Shown: positions 39,401 to 50,897, counted from the first letter of the stretch. The stretch is DNA of 64,000 bases from Tenebrio molitor (GCF_963966145.1 NC_091046.1:12648001-12712000); one strand, 5' to 3'. Program-made: numbers and translations. Notes: a model not told the origin generated them from the letters alone.

Positions 39401-41883
39401 TGCTGATTAATTCTACTCACGTTTTACCATAAATATTTATAATAAATCATCCGTCACACCCGACGGTGAAGTTACGTCTGGTTAGTCATTAAGCCCGACC
39501 GGTACATTCAAGACGGTCCTTGCAAAAAATGTATCCTTTATATTAAAAGTCCTGTCACAGTGACGGTGAATATCACAAAATTAAGGCTGATGCATAATGA
39601 TTTAGTACATTTCAAGAACTAGCTGAAACTTGTTGTAAAAATTAAAATTGAAGTGAATAATAATTTTTTTGGCTCTGTAATTATGTTTTGTAAATAGTAA
39701 CATGCAGGTAAACACCGTACAGGTTGGATTGAGCATTGCTAAATCGCATTATGTTGGTTAGCTGCATGTTACTATTTATAAAACATAATTACAGAGCCAA
39801 AAAATTAAATTATTTGACCTTGAGAGGAAAATTCAACGTGAATGGACTTTAATGTCCATTCAAAAATCAAAAAACCACCACCTGTTGCTTTAGGTTGGTA
39901 AAATTTAAAAAACCCTAGTTATGTTGGTAGTTATAAATCATAACATTTATTTGATTCAAAATAAAATTCAATTGCTTTGAATTTCGTTTATTGATTTATT
40001 ATTGATTCTTATTATTTTTACTTAAACATGCCTAGAAAAACAAGACACTTAATAAACATTTAACCTCAAAATTACAAGTCTCACCAAATTTTACACTAGA
40101 CAGCGTTGCCGATAGTAATTATCGAGGAAAATGCGAAGTTGGTGGTTTTTTGATTTTTGAATGGACTTTATTTGTATTTATGGAACAAAATCCCATTTTT
40201 AAGAGAAACGTTATAGTTTTATTAAGCATCATAATATAATAATGTTTCTGACGGAGCTTTATTCTATTCATTATTATATGAATTATGTGGCATTAAAATG
40301 AAGATTATCGTTTCTAATCTATAACATTAACAAACTTATTAGAACACAAAGAAGTTATATTATCATGCCTATTCAAAGAAATTATCCTCTACATATTAAA
40401 TAAAAAGAATCTACATCAACAAGATGTGGAATGAGTGATAATAACAATATAACCATAAAATATTTTAAATACGTTTTCTTTATTACTGAGGTTTACATTT
40501 TATAAAACAAATTAGAAAAAATTGAAAATGAAATGGTAATACCTATGTAATGTAGTTTATTTTCATGTATCAAAAAAATTTGAATTTTGTAGGTAATTAC
40601 TATAGAACGAGTCATTTACTTTATTTAATTTACCTCCTAATGAAAAACATGTTTTAAAAATACCATATTGTTGACAGCAAACCTAACGATTTATTTTTAT
40701 TATTTTCATATCTGTTTTTTTATTTTATATGGAAGATTTTTTCGTTTTCTACAACAGCGATCCATCAGTTATAATTTTGAGAGTTTTTAGTTAGTATCTT
40801 TGAATATTTTATGAGTTGTTAAAGTAGGTACTGACGACACTGAATATTTAGCAATTTATTGTCTGTTTATAACAATTTATAAGACGGTAACCACAGTTCT
40901 TGAACATTATTTTTTCAAATGTTGGGAGTAGGTAAATAGTTCTAAAGTAACAATTTTTAGTTTTGGTAAAATCTGTTGCTGCAGATTCTACATATAATAA
41001 TTTGCAACTATTTATGTAGTGTTTTACATTTGAATAGTGGTTCTGTTTTAAACGCCGAACAACCTATCACTATTCTTTTTATTTGTAGCCGTTTCATTCG
41101 TGATTTCAAAAAACGAAATCTTCACCGTAACGAACCAATACTGTTGTGTTTTTCAGGTATGGTTCAAAAACAGACGAGCTAAATGCCGCCAACAACAAAA
41201 ACAACACAATCAACAACAAAGCGTTGAGAAAACAACCAAGTTAAAAAATAAAGCGGCCACCATTTTGACCAAATCATCACCGACACCAGTTTCGATAAAC
41301 AACAATACCAGTACGAGGTAACTTGATTTTTAGTTCTTTTTTATCCGCCTCTCATTCTCGAACGATTTCAGTTCTTCGGCTAGTTCGCCGAGTGTGACGG
41401 CGGCGCCACACCTTAGAGACAGTCCGAACTACATCAAACCCCAACTGCACGTTTCTAGTGGAAGTACCAGCTCGCCGACGGTAACTCTTCCAGTGGTCTT
41501 CAACAATGCTCTAAGTTTGAAATTGCAGATTGCTTCGTCGACTTACACGAACTCTGCAAATTCAAGCATTTGGTCGCCGGCTTCCATAGACAGCTTCACT
41601 CTAGAGCAACATCGTTCTTGGTGCTCCTCCTCGCAGCCCCCGGTTCTCAGTACTACAAACTCATCTACCAATTGTTACAACAACTATCCTTATTACTCCA
41701 ATATGGATTACCTCAGTTCGTCGACGATGGGACATTCTCAGTTTGGAGTATGATTTAATATTTGAATTTGTATGCACAAAGTTAATACAAATTTTGCTTC
41801 AGGAAAATAGTTTAGAATCCAGTTGGGGCAAGTCGCGTGACGAATCCTCGTGGTTTTACAATTCTGGCTGGGAGAGAAAATGA
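33450..41883 (+). CDS. otd-2: Orthodenticle-2-like (Otx family) paired-class K50 homeodomain transcription factor
   Basis: I join five coding exons: 33450-33549, 34309-34460, 41157-41317, 41372-41747 and 41803-41883 (stop TGA). All junctions are GT-AG with matching phases, giving 870 nt or 289 residues. The product opens MAYLKSAPYPVPGLGLHGLP, then comes a basic QRKQRRERTTFTRAQLD start of the homeodomain. Helix 3 reads VWFKNRRAKCRQQ with lysine at homeodomain position 50, the residue that directs binding to TAATCC. The homeodomain is split between Gln46 and Val47 by a 6.7 kb intron, as in Otx/otd genes. After it come a Gln/Asn-rich stretch, a Ser/Thr-rich region and an aromatic tail ending GWERK. 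Otd proteins pattern the anterior head, brain and eye as nuclear DNA-binding factors. The ATG at 33450 lies 67 nt inside an exon whose acceptor AG ends at 33382, so at least one 5'UTR exon must lie upstream. An AATAAA is at 42111. The otd-2 rather than otd-1 assignment is from memory of the Tribolium proteins. Confidence 0.93.
34968..35324. mobile_element. MITE with TACTATGGCGGAC ends
   Basis: TACTATGGCGGACAATAAAT at 34968 and its inverse ending about 35324. A diverged single end of the same family is at 25634 (TACTATGGCGGCCAAAAATT). Confidence 0.8.
35383..36469. mobile_element. TA-flanked element with AAGTCCATTCACGTTGGA ends
   Basis: 1087 bp, TA at 35381-35382 and 36470-36471, ends AAGTCCATTCACGTTGGATT and its inverse. 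The 10 kb relative shows the empty TA site. A solo end of the family is at 39806-39849. Confidence 0.85.
36600..39660. other. Intronic stretch of otd-2 with a unique GC-balanced block
   Basis: About 38370-38830 is non-repetitive and GC-rich for this window, with no coding potential, and lies inside the homeodomain intron. It is a possible enhancer. The rest is AT-rich. Confidence 0.35.
39661..39806. mobile_element. MITE with TTTTTGGCTCTGTAATTATG ends
   Basis: Left TTTTTTTGGCTCTGTAATTA and right inverse ending 39805, arms of about 45 bp. It interrupts a fragment of the AAGTCC family whose end follows at 39806-39849. Confidence 0.8.
39852..40169. mobile_element. MITE with GTCCATTCAAAAATCAAAAA ends
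   Basis: Ends GTCCATTCAAAAATCAAAAA and the inverse ending at about 40169. The subterminal CAAAAATCAAAAAACCA is shared with the elements at 44829 and, in altered form, 45117 and 58748. Confidence 0.75.
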
Positions 41884-42110
41884 AAAGAAGCTGACAGTAA
41901 GGATAATTAGAATCTTCAATTTTTAGTCGACGGACAGACTTACCTAATTCTTTTGACCTTTTAACATTGTATGCTATAATGGCAATTCAACAATAGGGCG
42001 ACCACGACACATTCCTTATACAAATTAATCATAATGTAGTAATACAGTCATATCTACAACTTGTATTCATCATAGAATACTCCTGATACACATATTTAAA
42101 AAAAGGATGA

Positions 42111-42116
42111 AATAAA
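42111..42116 (+). promoter_or_regulatory. Poly(A) signal for otd-2
   Basis: A canonical AATAAA lies 228 bp after the otd-2 stop codon, with only AT-rich unique sequence between. No stronger signal is seen nearer the stop. Confidence 0.45.
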
Positions 42117-43135
42117 GAAACACGTGCTGTTAAATCACCTTATACTCTAATGTTAAAATAATCAAGTAAATTAATTATGGTACATACTAACTTCACAACT
42201 TATGAATTGTAATCGTAATAAAAACAGATTAGCCTATGAAACTTATACGTATATTAACAACTGACCCCAGTAAAAAAATAACAATTTTTAGTTTTGGCAA
42301 AAACTATTCCAGATTCTATAATAATTTGCGAGCATATTTTTTTACATTTAAACAAATAAAATTTTTACATTGGTAAAATAAATGTTTAAACTAAAACAAA
42401 AAGTGCTAATGTGTTAAATTATTTGTTAAAAACCCAAAAACTGACTAAAAAATAAAATCTAATAACCATTTTTGTTTTTAGTTATTGATATTTGATATTT
42501 AATTATGTATTACACATCCTTATTACTTGAAAGTTAGTTAAATAAAAAAAAAAAGTTTATTATTAAAGAAAAATTAAAGTTTTTGAAAGTTGTTCTTAAG
42601 AATTTATCTAATAAAATTTCACTATTTTAATAATCGTCCAAAATCATCACTTTATAACTTATCTGTTTCTATGATGAATACTTTCATAACAAATAATGTG
42701 CAATAAAGAACTATAGAATATACGCAATTTCATATCACGAAACTGTACATACTAATAGGTGGAAAAAAGATAAGCTGTAAATTATTAGCATACGAGTAGA
42801 CTCATAGTTTTGACCAATACAATAAATTTTACGAATTTATCATAAATAAGAAATGCCCTAATATTAACTAGTCAAAATAATTAATTGTGCCAAACGGGCA
42901 GCTGGAATATACTTCATCGAAATATCATTTGATAATTTTTATATAATTCATGTACATATCTTTAGATTAGTTAAAAAAAATATCTGTCTAATGTTCAGTG
43001 ATCGTTAGGAAATTAATTTAAGGCCTAAATTAAGTAAACGAAAAGGTACATGACTAGATTTAACGTTTTCTGTAAAATAGTTTATTTCCATTCAAATACA
43101 TATTTGTATCTTCCCATAAAACTACATTGTACAAT

Positions 43136-46100
43136 TTATGATTTCTTCACGTTGTATAACAGATGCTGAATCAAATAATTTCTGGTTTTTTTATCTAAAT
43201 TTTTGACAATGTCCATCGCCTCGTCCTCTGTTTTCCCAGCCTTTACATAAACCTCACTCAATAATTCTAACGCAGGTTCGTATTTTCTACATTTCAGTTC
43301 TGTGAGAGGTATGTCATAGTACAATATAACCTAAAATAAGAAAGTGAAAAAGAAATAATTCTCCTAAGTGCATTACCAACCGAATTTTTGAACGTGATGT
43401 AGACAAGACAAGTGACTGCTTGCTCGTTCACCGTCAGATTATAGTGTCCGCTGTGAAAAGCTTGAACAGGTTCGTCCAAATGAAATCTGACACAATTTTT
43501 GTCCTGGTCAAGAATGTAAGTTTGGCCATCCCAAGAACACACAACTATGTCGTCAGACCCGTTTCCGGTAACGTCCAACTTGGTTAAGGCAAATATTTGA
43601 TGGTCGACAGCGATAGCCCTGAATGCAAAATAAGTTACTCATTTAAGAACTTACAGTCAACCTACCATAGTATAACTTCATCTTGAACCAGCATTATTGT
43701 ACCATCCAACGTGGCAACTGCGTACGGACACCTTTTCACGACCTGGCTACTCTCGCCATCTTTCAGAGAACCTCTATCACTTTCGTTTGAGCCTTCCAAG
43801 GTTCCTGTTTTAAAGTCACCCAGAATTTCAGTTGATATGTTTTGATTTCTCATTCTAGAAATGCCCAAGAACTGGTAGTCCACAGCCGATCCCGGTATCG
43901 TATCGCTGGGTGCGCTATCAAGTTAAACATAAAAAAATCTACAACAGCAACTTTGAACTTGCTTACCTACTCGAATTGCTGTGTTCTAAATTCTCTTGAC
44001 CCGTGCTGATCTCCTCCGGCTGACATTTTATTCTCATGAAAGTGCCACCAGGTTGCGCTATTAGTAGTGACGGTTTTCCATCACCTGTGTGATGCAGTGT
44101 TATGGAACCGATCTGGTTGGCACATTCCCATTTGCTTAAAGCTATTAATTTGCCACGACACTGTACATTATCTACAAGCGAACAATCAAAATGTGAACCA
44201 CTTGATTTCCTTAAAAATCTACTTTCTTCGCCTGCGTCGTAACTGATGTTAGCTTCAATTGAAGACTTGGTAGGTTCGTTGATCCACCTGTAAGACCTTA
44301 CTACTCGGTCAGTTAAACCCAAAATCATCTCAATCATTCCGTCATCATCGATATCACCCAGTACAATGTTCTAAAAAAAATAATTATGCAAATACATACA
44401 TGGAAAGAAGAAATCTATAATAATTTAAATTAAAATCTTGCTAACAACAATTAGATTAAAACAGATGAGGGAAATTATTTTCCAATTGCTTTAGATTGTT
44501 ATTTTTTATATCATGTTTTTTTAAATTTCAACTCAAAGTAGGCGTTGAAGAGTCACTTTTTGCGTTGTTTGTGTTTTTACTCTGCAGACTGACGAGTGGT
44601 GCGTTCACAATCGACTCTTCAACGCCTATTTTGAGGTGAAATTAAGAAAAAAACACCTTGCTTATGGATAATTAGAATATCGTGGAGCTCAAAATATTCA
44701 TATTTTATAAACTAAACCTGACTTTTTCAAATAGAGGGTGTTTTTAAAAATTAGAATTGACCAAAAAAAATCAAATGAGCATGGACGTTAATCAAAAGTA
44801 ACTATAAAAAAAAATAGTACGTATAAAAGCTGTTCAAAAATCAAAAAACCATTGTGGTGCAAATGACTTATCTGTCACTGTGATAAGTAATAGGAAATGT
44901 CATGAAAAATGTGTGTTATTTGCACCAAAATGGTTTTTTGATTTTTGAACAGCGTTTAACTATTTTTTTTTTTTTGTAAACATTTTTATATCACGCACCT
45001 CCTCAAAATAGTTAGGTTGATCAAAATTAAAATAGCCCTTCAATTTTTTCAAAATAAGTAAGAAGCTGAAAGTGAATGAGTAAGTACCGTGTTATCGGAA
45101 AAAATCATAATATGTATAATCTGATTCAAAATCAAAAATCCACCAACAGTGCATTCTACCACGAAAATACAACCGACAACGTCGCCAACTTTTGTTTTTA
45201 GTGTCTGCAAGTGTCAGAAAAAAGTGGGGTTATGAAAGAAAACTGTTGGACAGTGGTTTTGGTCGTAGTTCATCGTGTTTTTATTTTCATTTTGTTATTT
45301 CACTCAAAAAGTATGATATGGTCGCTACTACCTTTTTGTACATAATAATTATTTTGTGTTACGTAAATAAACTCAACAGTTCAATGTCAATTTTTGGCGG
45401 GAGGTTGAGCCAAACCAAAAAAAGTAAACCTCTTCTAGGGATTTTTTTTTGCCAACATAATTCAACAGGTGGTGGATTTTTGATTTTGAAACAGATTATA
45501 CAGGGTTATTCATGAGAGGGGTACTTCTGAATTTTTATTTTGGCGCAACCAACAATACCAATGGCAGTAACTACTAAATCAAATGTGTTATTTCTTTTAA
45601 ATTAGAAATCAAAGTAAGTTGGATAGATTTGTGAGAAATGTGAGATTGGCAGATAACCTGTATTTAATCAAAATTCAACAAATAAATTAGTAAATTAAGT
45701 TAATGTAAAAGGTGTTCGAAGTGTCTACCATCGGCTTCTAAACATCCGCCTCGCCGACAAAATTCTTTCCACACTCTCCATAAATGAGGAGCATGTCAGT
45801 CTTTTCGTCGTTATTATAAAAACACATTTTTCGAATTGACAAAAATTTTTTGCTTTAACGTCAAAGAGACAGAACTAAGAGCCATCGTGGATTCAGTTAT
45901 AATTATTTTCAAAATTTGAAATCAAGATATTGTTGCAATGTGTATAATGGGTTGCGGTAAAAAGAAATTCAGAAATACCCCTCTCATGAATAACCCTGTA
46001 TATCCAGTAAACCATAACCATCATGGTTCAGTTGGCAGCGCTGGTTTAATTATTGGCTTCTTTGACAACAGTAATATTTAAATAAATGCTGCCATATGAA

Positions 46101-46885
46101 CCTGAACCCTAATAGTTATGGGGGCTGACTCAGTTTATTTATTTTTTTGTTCCAAATATTTCTCAAAAATTAAAAAAATACAAGTAGTTTGTAAATGTAA
46201 GTATTGTGGGTTGCCGTCAGGCTCATTATCACTCGTGAAACACGCTGTAGATGTTATGGCTTATTTAAAATTTTCTGATATTATGAAAGACATTATGTTT
46301 CATGTACCTTGGCATTTGCTGGTATTCTCTGAATATGAACACAGACTAGTTGCTGATTTTCATCCTTCTCAGTTTGACTCTTACTTGATTCTGTACTGTG
46401 CTCCAAGTTTTCTCCAGACTGTACCTGACCATCAACCTACAAATAAATGACTTTCACAACAAAAACATTAAATTTAACAAAATGCCACACCTGGCTCAAT
46501 TCTTCATCAGTTTTTTCAGTTTCTTCTGTTTGTTTAGAGTGATTGTCGACAGTTTCATAGATGTAGCACCAACCATCTGTTGTGACAATCACCAAGCTGT
46601 TCTTTTGTTTATTGAATATATCACCTACAGCCACACAACTGACAAAAGTAAGGTCTATTATTTTTTGGATTCTCTCCCTACCCTACAAAATTTTATAAAT
46701 AAAAATTTTTTTTTTCTCAAATTGATCCTGTGTTGTACCTTAAAAATTGCCACTTCTCCTTTGGTGTTCCCAATTATCAATTCATTGCAGCCATCATTGT
46801 CTACATCTCCCAAAGTTATGGCATTTCTGGCAACATTTCCCATAAATTGAAACTCTATACGATTAACTAACGATATTGCACGCAT
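43136..46885 (-). CDS. ITFG2: ITFG2, FG-GAP repeat protein of the KICSTOR complex
   Basis: Seven exons on the minus strand: 46885-46739, 46682-46491, 46436-46308, 44370-43967, 43914-43666, 43618-43381 and 43330-43136 (stop TAA). All junctions are GT-AG with agreeing phases, for about 517 residues against 447 in human. FG-GAP/beta-propeller blades show as LGDVDNDGCNELIIGN, LGDIDDDGMIEMILGLTDRV and LDVTGNGSDDIVVCSWDGQT. The segment QRIPANAK and the block GQTYILDQDKNCVRF also fit ITFG2. In mammals ITFG2 joins KPTN, KICS2 and SZT2 to hold GATOR1 on lysosomes and restrain mTORC1 when amino acids are low. The extra length lies mainly in the fourth and fifth exons and in a divergent C-terminus. The third intron (44371-46307) is packed with four MITEs. 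Confidence 0.93.
44514..44656. mobile_element. MITE in ITFG2 intron, ends GGTGTTTTTTT
   Basis: TTTCAACTCAAAGTAGGCGT (about 44527) and inverse ACGCCTATTTTGAGGTGAAA (about 44622). A single related end is at about 7398. Confidence 0.7.
44829..44953. mobile_element. MITE in ITFG2 intron, ends GCTGTTCAAAAATC
   Basis: A 125 bp element with 34 bp near-perfect inverted ends (GCTGTTCAAAAATCAAAAAA). Confidence 0.8.
45117..45498. mobile_element. MITE with TAATCTGTTTCAAAATC ends, copy 1
   Basis: Inverted ends of about 28 bp flanked by TA on both sides. About 380 bp, and closely similar over its whole length to 58748-59135. Confidence 0.85.
45501..45998. mobile_element. TA-type MITE, ends CAGGGTTATTCATGAGAGGG
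   Basis: Ends CAGGGTTATTCATGAGAGGG and the inverse, TA at 45499-45500 and 45999-46000. It abuts the preceding element and shares its TA. Confidence 0.88.
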
Positions 46886-46900
46886 TTTCTATTACAATAG

Positions 46901-47454
46901 CTATAATATGGATTTAGAACTTAGATTAAGAGGTACACGCGAATCTGGCAAGAAAGATGGGATAAACTGCCACCGAGAAGGGGGCCAAACGATACAGGAG
47001 GCTTTTGCAGTAACTAAACCAAGTGACACTGGACCAAAATTGTTTGAGTCCATAGAGTGACCTGTGTGGTCACCCTCCACCCAACAGTGCCCTTCAGGAA
47101 CTCTTATTATATGATTTTTGTAACTTATTGTGGCCACAATATCTCCTACAAGAAAACTCTTTATCTTCTTTAAATGAAATAGGATATCTAACCTTGAACT
47201 CCTACTACTCTTTTAATAATCTTCTGTGTTGGATCTTTTGGAGAGATCAGGGAAATGATATCGCCTCTCTTAATGTCGTAAGATTTCACTGACCATCGAT
47301 TTAAAAAAACATAATCTGTCGTGTGTTGATGAGGGTTTAACGCTGGTTGCATGGAGATTCCATCCACTCGAGCTACATAACCAACGGAATCAAGTATTGT
47401 AATACCTATTGGTACGCCAACAATTACGCTCTTAAGTACGGTTGCAATTTTCAT
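46901..47454 (-). CDS. IMMP2L: Mitochondrial inner membrane protease subunit 2 (IMP2-like)
   Basis: Two exons, 47454-47193 and 47145-46901 on the minus strand, encode 168 residues (human homologue about 175). The short intron is GT-AG and splits a Gly codon in phase 1. An N-terminal hydrophobic segment (VIVGVPIGITILDSVGYV) would be the membrane anchor. It is followed by DGISMQPALNP with the catalytic serine of type I signal peptidases, RGDIISLISP, the KIIKRVVG lysine motif, and the S26 signature GDHTGHSMDSNNFGPV. The enzyme removes bipartite sorting signals from proteins delivered to the intermembrane space. The stop TAG at 46903-46901 is only 15 bp before the ATG of the next gene on the same strand. 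Recognition and gene model are both firm. Confidence 0.94.
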
Positions 47455-47930
47455 TGAAGCTTTCTAAAATTTAGGAACAAAAACAATGCTTAACCTCAAA
47501 TATAGATAATTTACGTAATGTAAAATGACATTTCCATTCGAACGCAAAAGTACTCAAAAATGCGCGAACATTTGAAATAGTGTTATTTACATGGTCGGAA
47601 AGTTGTTGTTCAGTGTTCAATGATTGAAAATAAAAATTTTAAGCAAGTTGCCATCCTCGTTATATTGATATTGGATTGTAAAAATATAAATTTTTTTGAA
47701 GCTCGAAGTCTAAAATACTCTTAGTATTTCATGTTTCTGCTACAGCTGAATTTAAAAAAAAAAAACGGAAAATGTCAAAAAAAAACGTTTTTTTTTTTTC
47801 ATTTTTGTCAGTTTGAAAATGGTTTTTTGGAAATAGGTTAGAATTATTTGAGGGTATCGGTATCTCAGTTTATAAATAAATATGTTAAATTTTAACAAAT
47901 TATATAGGTAGGTATATCAGTTTCCAATTT

Positions 47931-48296
47931 CCCGCTCAAATGAAATCCTGGGCTGGGAAGGCGTTGGAAACCGTCAATTGTTCAATTGTTGTCCTTTTTT
48001 AAAGCGTAGATTAATTGGAGCATGTTGACAACTAACCTAAAATTTAGAGCCAAGTTTTTTTTTCTTTCTTTGCAATATTTTACATCAAAAATACATAGAA
48101 TAACGTAACGATTCCTATTCTCGAAGCAAATATCTAAGGGCACCCTTTGCTGAAAACAAACATGTTCAATTATGTCCTGATTAAACATAAATAAATGTCA
48201 TTCGTGTCAAACGGAGGGAAATTCAAACTTTACACTGTTCTAAACGGTTTAATGTTTCCAACGCCTACTCAGCCCAGGATTTCATTTGAACGCCCG
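47931..48296. mobile_element. Inverted-repeat element in the IMMP2L / unknown-gene intergenic region
   Basis: AAATGAAATCCTGGGCTG at about 47938 and the inverse CAGCCCAGGATTTCATTT at about 48270, with GGCGTTGGAAAC on both arms. About 365 bp; its exact termini are unclear. Confidence 0.65.
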
Positions 48297-48550
48297 ATAG
48301 TAACAAATATTATGCAGTTTGGCGGGCTGCATTTATGTGCAATTAAATTACATAGATCTAAATAAAAAATAGCAAATGTCAGATGCAATCACCTTTAAAA
48401 TTATTGCCTGGTTCAAACAAAGGCATCAATTCTTTCTTTCTTCCGGTTCAAATATTCAATAATAGTCATTATGCAACCTTTCATAGGGGTTATATTTGTG
48501 CATCGTTGGCACAAAGCACCGGTCAATATTTTGTCGCCTCAGTTGTCAAA

Positions 48551-49589
48551 ATGGCCGCCGAAGAAAGAGCGAAATCAGAATTTAACAATATTTTAGGCAG
48601 CATTGACAGAAAATACGAGATAATAGACGTAAAGTGGACCGATGACAAGTTTTTCGAAATAAAATTCCGTACTCAAATCCAACGAAACAGTGAAGATTTC
48701 AACGAACTGTGCGACGATTGGGTCGATTTGTTCTCGGAAGTTACTAATACTGTTTGGGCGAAAAAGATATCAAACACAGGTCCGAAAATAAGGTTTAGAA
48801 AACAATATCAATGCTGGACACAAGGCGGGAAAGTGGTTCAAAAAGAGCTCCTCTTTGATGCGAGAAGGTGTAAAGGCACATTAGATATTAAAGTTTTGAC
48901 TGATAATCCATTTACAAGGAGAAAAAATAAACACATTAGACTGGGATTAAATGTGGTGGTCAAAGTAAGTGCTGTAAATACTTTTGTAAATAATGGTTAT
49001 CATATTTGTTTTTCAGATAAACTTCACCCACTTGCATCAAGTCGATACATCTAAACCTTTTGCATTTTTTGTACATGTGTGTGATCCCCAACCTGAACTT
49101 CCGAAACCTGTAATTCAGCCAAATGATAGGTTACCGCAGCTGGTGGCAGAGATGGTACAAAAGGGACTTAACGCCTCGCCCAAAGTCGTGAACCCAAATC
49201 CACAGCCAACTGAACATAATAAACAAATTAACAATGAAAGCAAAGACCAAACTCAGTTATTCCAAACAAATTTGTTGCAAGATCTCGAGAACAAGTCTCT
49301 GGAAAATCACCAAACTCCAATAATCCACGAAAACATACAGTTGCCCAGTATGCAGCAACAGACAATACAACTGGTCCAAAATTTGCCTATTCAGGGAATG
49401 GAAACGATTAAACTCGAATTACCTTCACATCTACAGCAGTATACTCAATTTGTAGTCAGTGATATGTCTGAACCTTTATTGATGTGTCAGTCATTGATGT
49501 TAGATACATCACAAGTAATTCCAGTTTCGACACATACATTACCATCACATTTTGTACAGATACATTCACAAAATTTACATAATCAGTAA
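48551..49589 (+). CDS. Two-exon protein of unknown function, Gln-rich C-terminal half
   Basis: I join exon 48551-48964 to 49017-49589 across a 52 bp GT-AG intron in phase 0, giving 328 residues. I chose the ATG at 48551 because it sits in a strong context (CAAAATGG) and starts an acidic, soluble sequence. The frame is open upstream to an ATG at 48383, which would add 56 residues. The N-terminal 165 residues look like a folded alpha/beta domain with conserved-looking Trp and Cys (YQCWTQGGK, DARRCKGTLDIKV) and INFTHLH. Residues after about 165 are rich in Gln, Asn, Pro and His (for example SMQQQTIQLVQNLPIQG) and look disordered, as in transcriptional regulators. I do not recognise the family and assign no function. 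A poly(A) signal AATAAA is at 49797-49802. The gene is divergent from IMMP2L. Confidence 0.8.
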
Positions 49590-49796
49590 AGTTTATATTT
49601 ATATAAATTATACTTACTTATATACTTATAGTAGGTAAGTAAGTAGCTACTCAGTTGGGACTTCTTATTAATCAGTTATGTATAAAAAATGTAACTTTTA
49701 GAGACTGATGGGAGTAATATTTATGAGATTTTTGAAATCAATATATCAATGATTGTGTTTGTTATTTTGTGTTATTGAAAAGTAAAGGTTTTGATA

Positions 49797-49802
49797 ATAA
49801 AA
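49797..49802 (+). promoter_or_regulatory. Poly(A) signal for the unknown two-exon gene
   Basis: AATAAA about 210 bp after the stop codon, in a T-rich context (ATTTTTTGTTATTC) that fits a cleavage/downstream element. Confidence 0.5.
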
Positions 49803-50061
49803 CTTGTAAAAACATTTTTTGTTATTCTTTGTTGGTTTATGTGTGGCCTTAATGAAAAATGTAGAAGGTTACAATACCTTTGAAATGATTTAATTATTTA
49901 AACTGTTATTCTGTGCACCATTTTTTCATGGTGCTGTGCAGCGTAGACAATGGTCATGTGATAGAAATTGCTCGAACTTGTGCACAAAACAGCAAAAACA
50001 TTCCAAAAAACTGGCTAATTTTACAAAAAAATCTTCCAACCATTTTCCATCCTAATCTATA

Positions 50062-50328
50062 CAGGGTGTTAGGGAATGGTCTCCCAAGAATGTCAGGGTG
50101 AGTTTCTGAAGGAAAATATGGTCGAAAACCTTAATACCATTTTTTCCCTACATGAACGGTTTTCTCAAAGATAAAAATTTTAAATGGTGCCCCACTGTTT
50201 GGGAGCTTTTGCACCATTTTATTTTCAGAAAACGGTTTAATTTAACCAAAAACGGTATAAAGTTTTCGACCACATTTTCCCTGATAAACTCACCCTGAAA
50301 TTCTTGGGAGACCATTCCCTAACCTCTG
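50062..50328. mobile_element. TA-type MITE, ends CAGGGTGTTAGGGAATGG
   Basis: GGGAATGGTCTCCCAAGAAT and its inverse, then CAGGGTGAGTTT. TA on both sides (50060-50061, 50329-50330). Confidence 0.85.
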
Positions 50329-50827
50329 TATACTGGGTGCCCTAAAATTCGCGGAACAACTCAACGAGGCAATGTCAATTCATGTTAGAAAATAACGAGA
50401 AAAATAATTAAAAAATTCTATACCTCTTAGATTTGAAGATATGGGGGGCAGCTTTGATCTCATTATTTTTAATAAAAAAGATTTTGACTATTTGTCTTTT
50501 ACTAGGCAGCGGTCTATTAATTTTGAACGATTGTGATCAGGTTTGCAATTATTTTCTTCATTAAGTATTTCCAGCATTTCCAAGTAGTAATTTTATGTTC
50601 GTTTTACCTCAAATAGCGTACGGCAACACGGCTTTGATTTTTCCCTCTCATTTCCAAGGATACAACAAAAATGAAATATTTGCAGACTATTGGAATGCAT
50701 AGAATGTTTTTAAATGTTGCCACATTTAGTGTAACGAATAGGTCCATATCTTCTACAAAAAAGAAGATTGATTTTTTTAAACATTTTTACCTGATTTCTT
50801 AATGACTACTTAATAACATACATACAT

Positions 50828-50897
50828 ACTAAGGCTTTTGGAAAATTACACTCGTCTCCTTTGCCGACTCGTGTAATTTTCATTGCAAAAGCTACTC
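50828..50897 (-). repeat. CGAG-polar hairpin element G
   Basis: Arms GGAAAATTACA and TGTAATTTTC. On the minus strand CGAG occurs in both arms (complements at 50851 and 50868). Outer arms share GCTTTTG/CAAAAGC. Confidence 0.65.

Noticed and set aside
46118..46850. Plus-strand frames of 110 and 150 codons
   Set aside because: They are antisense to ITFG2 exons 1-3.
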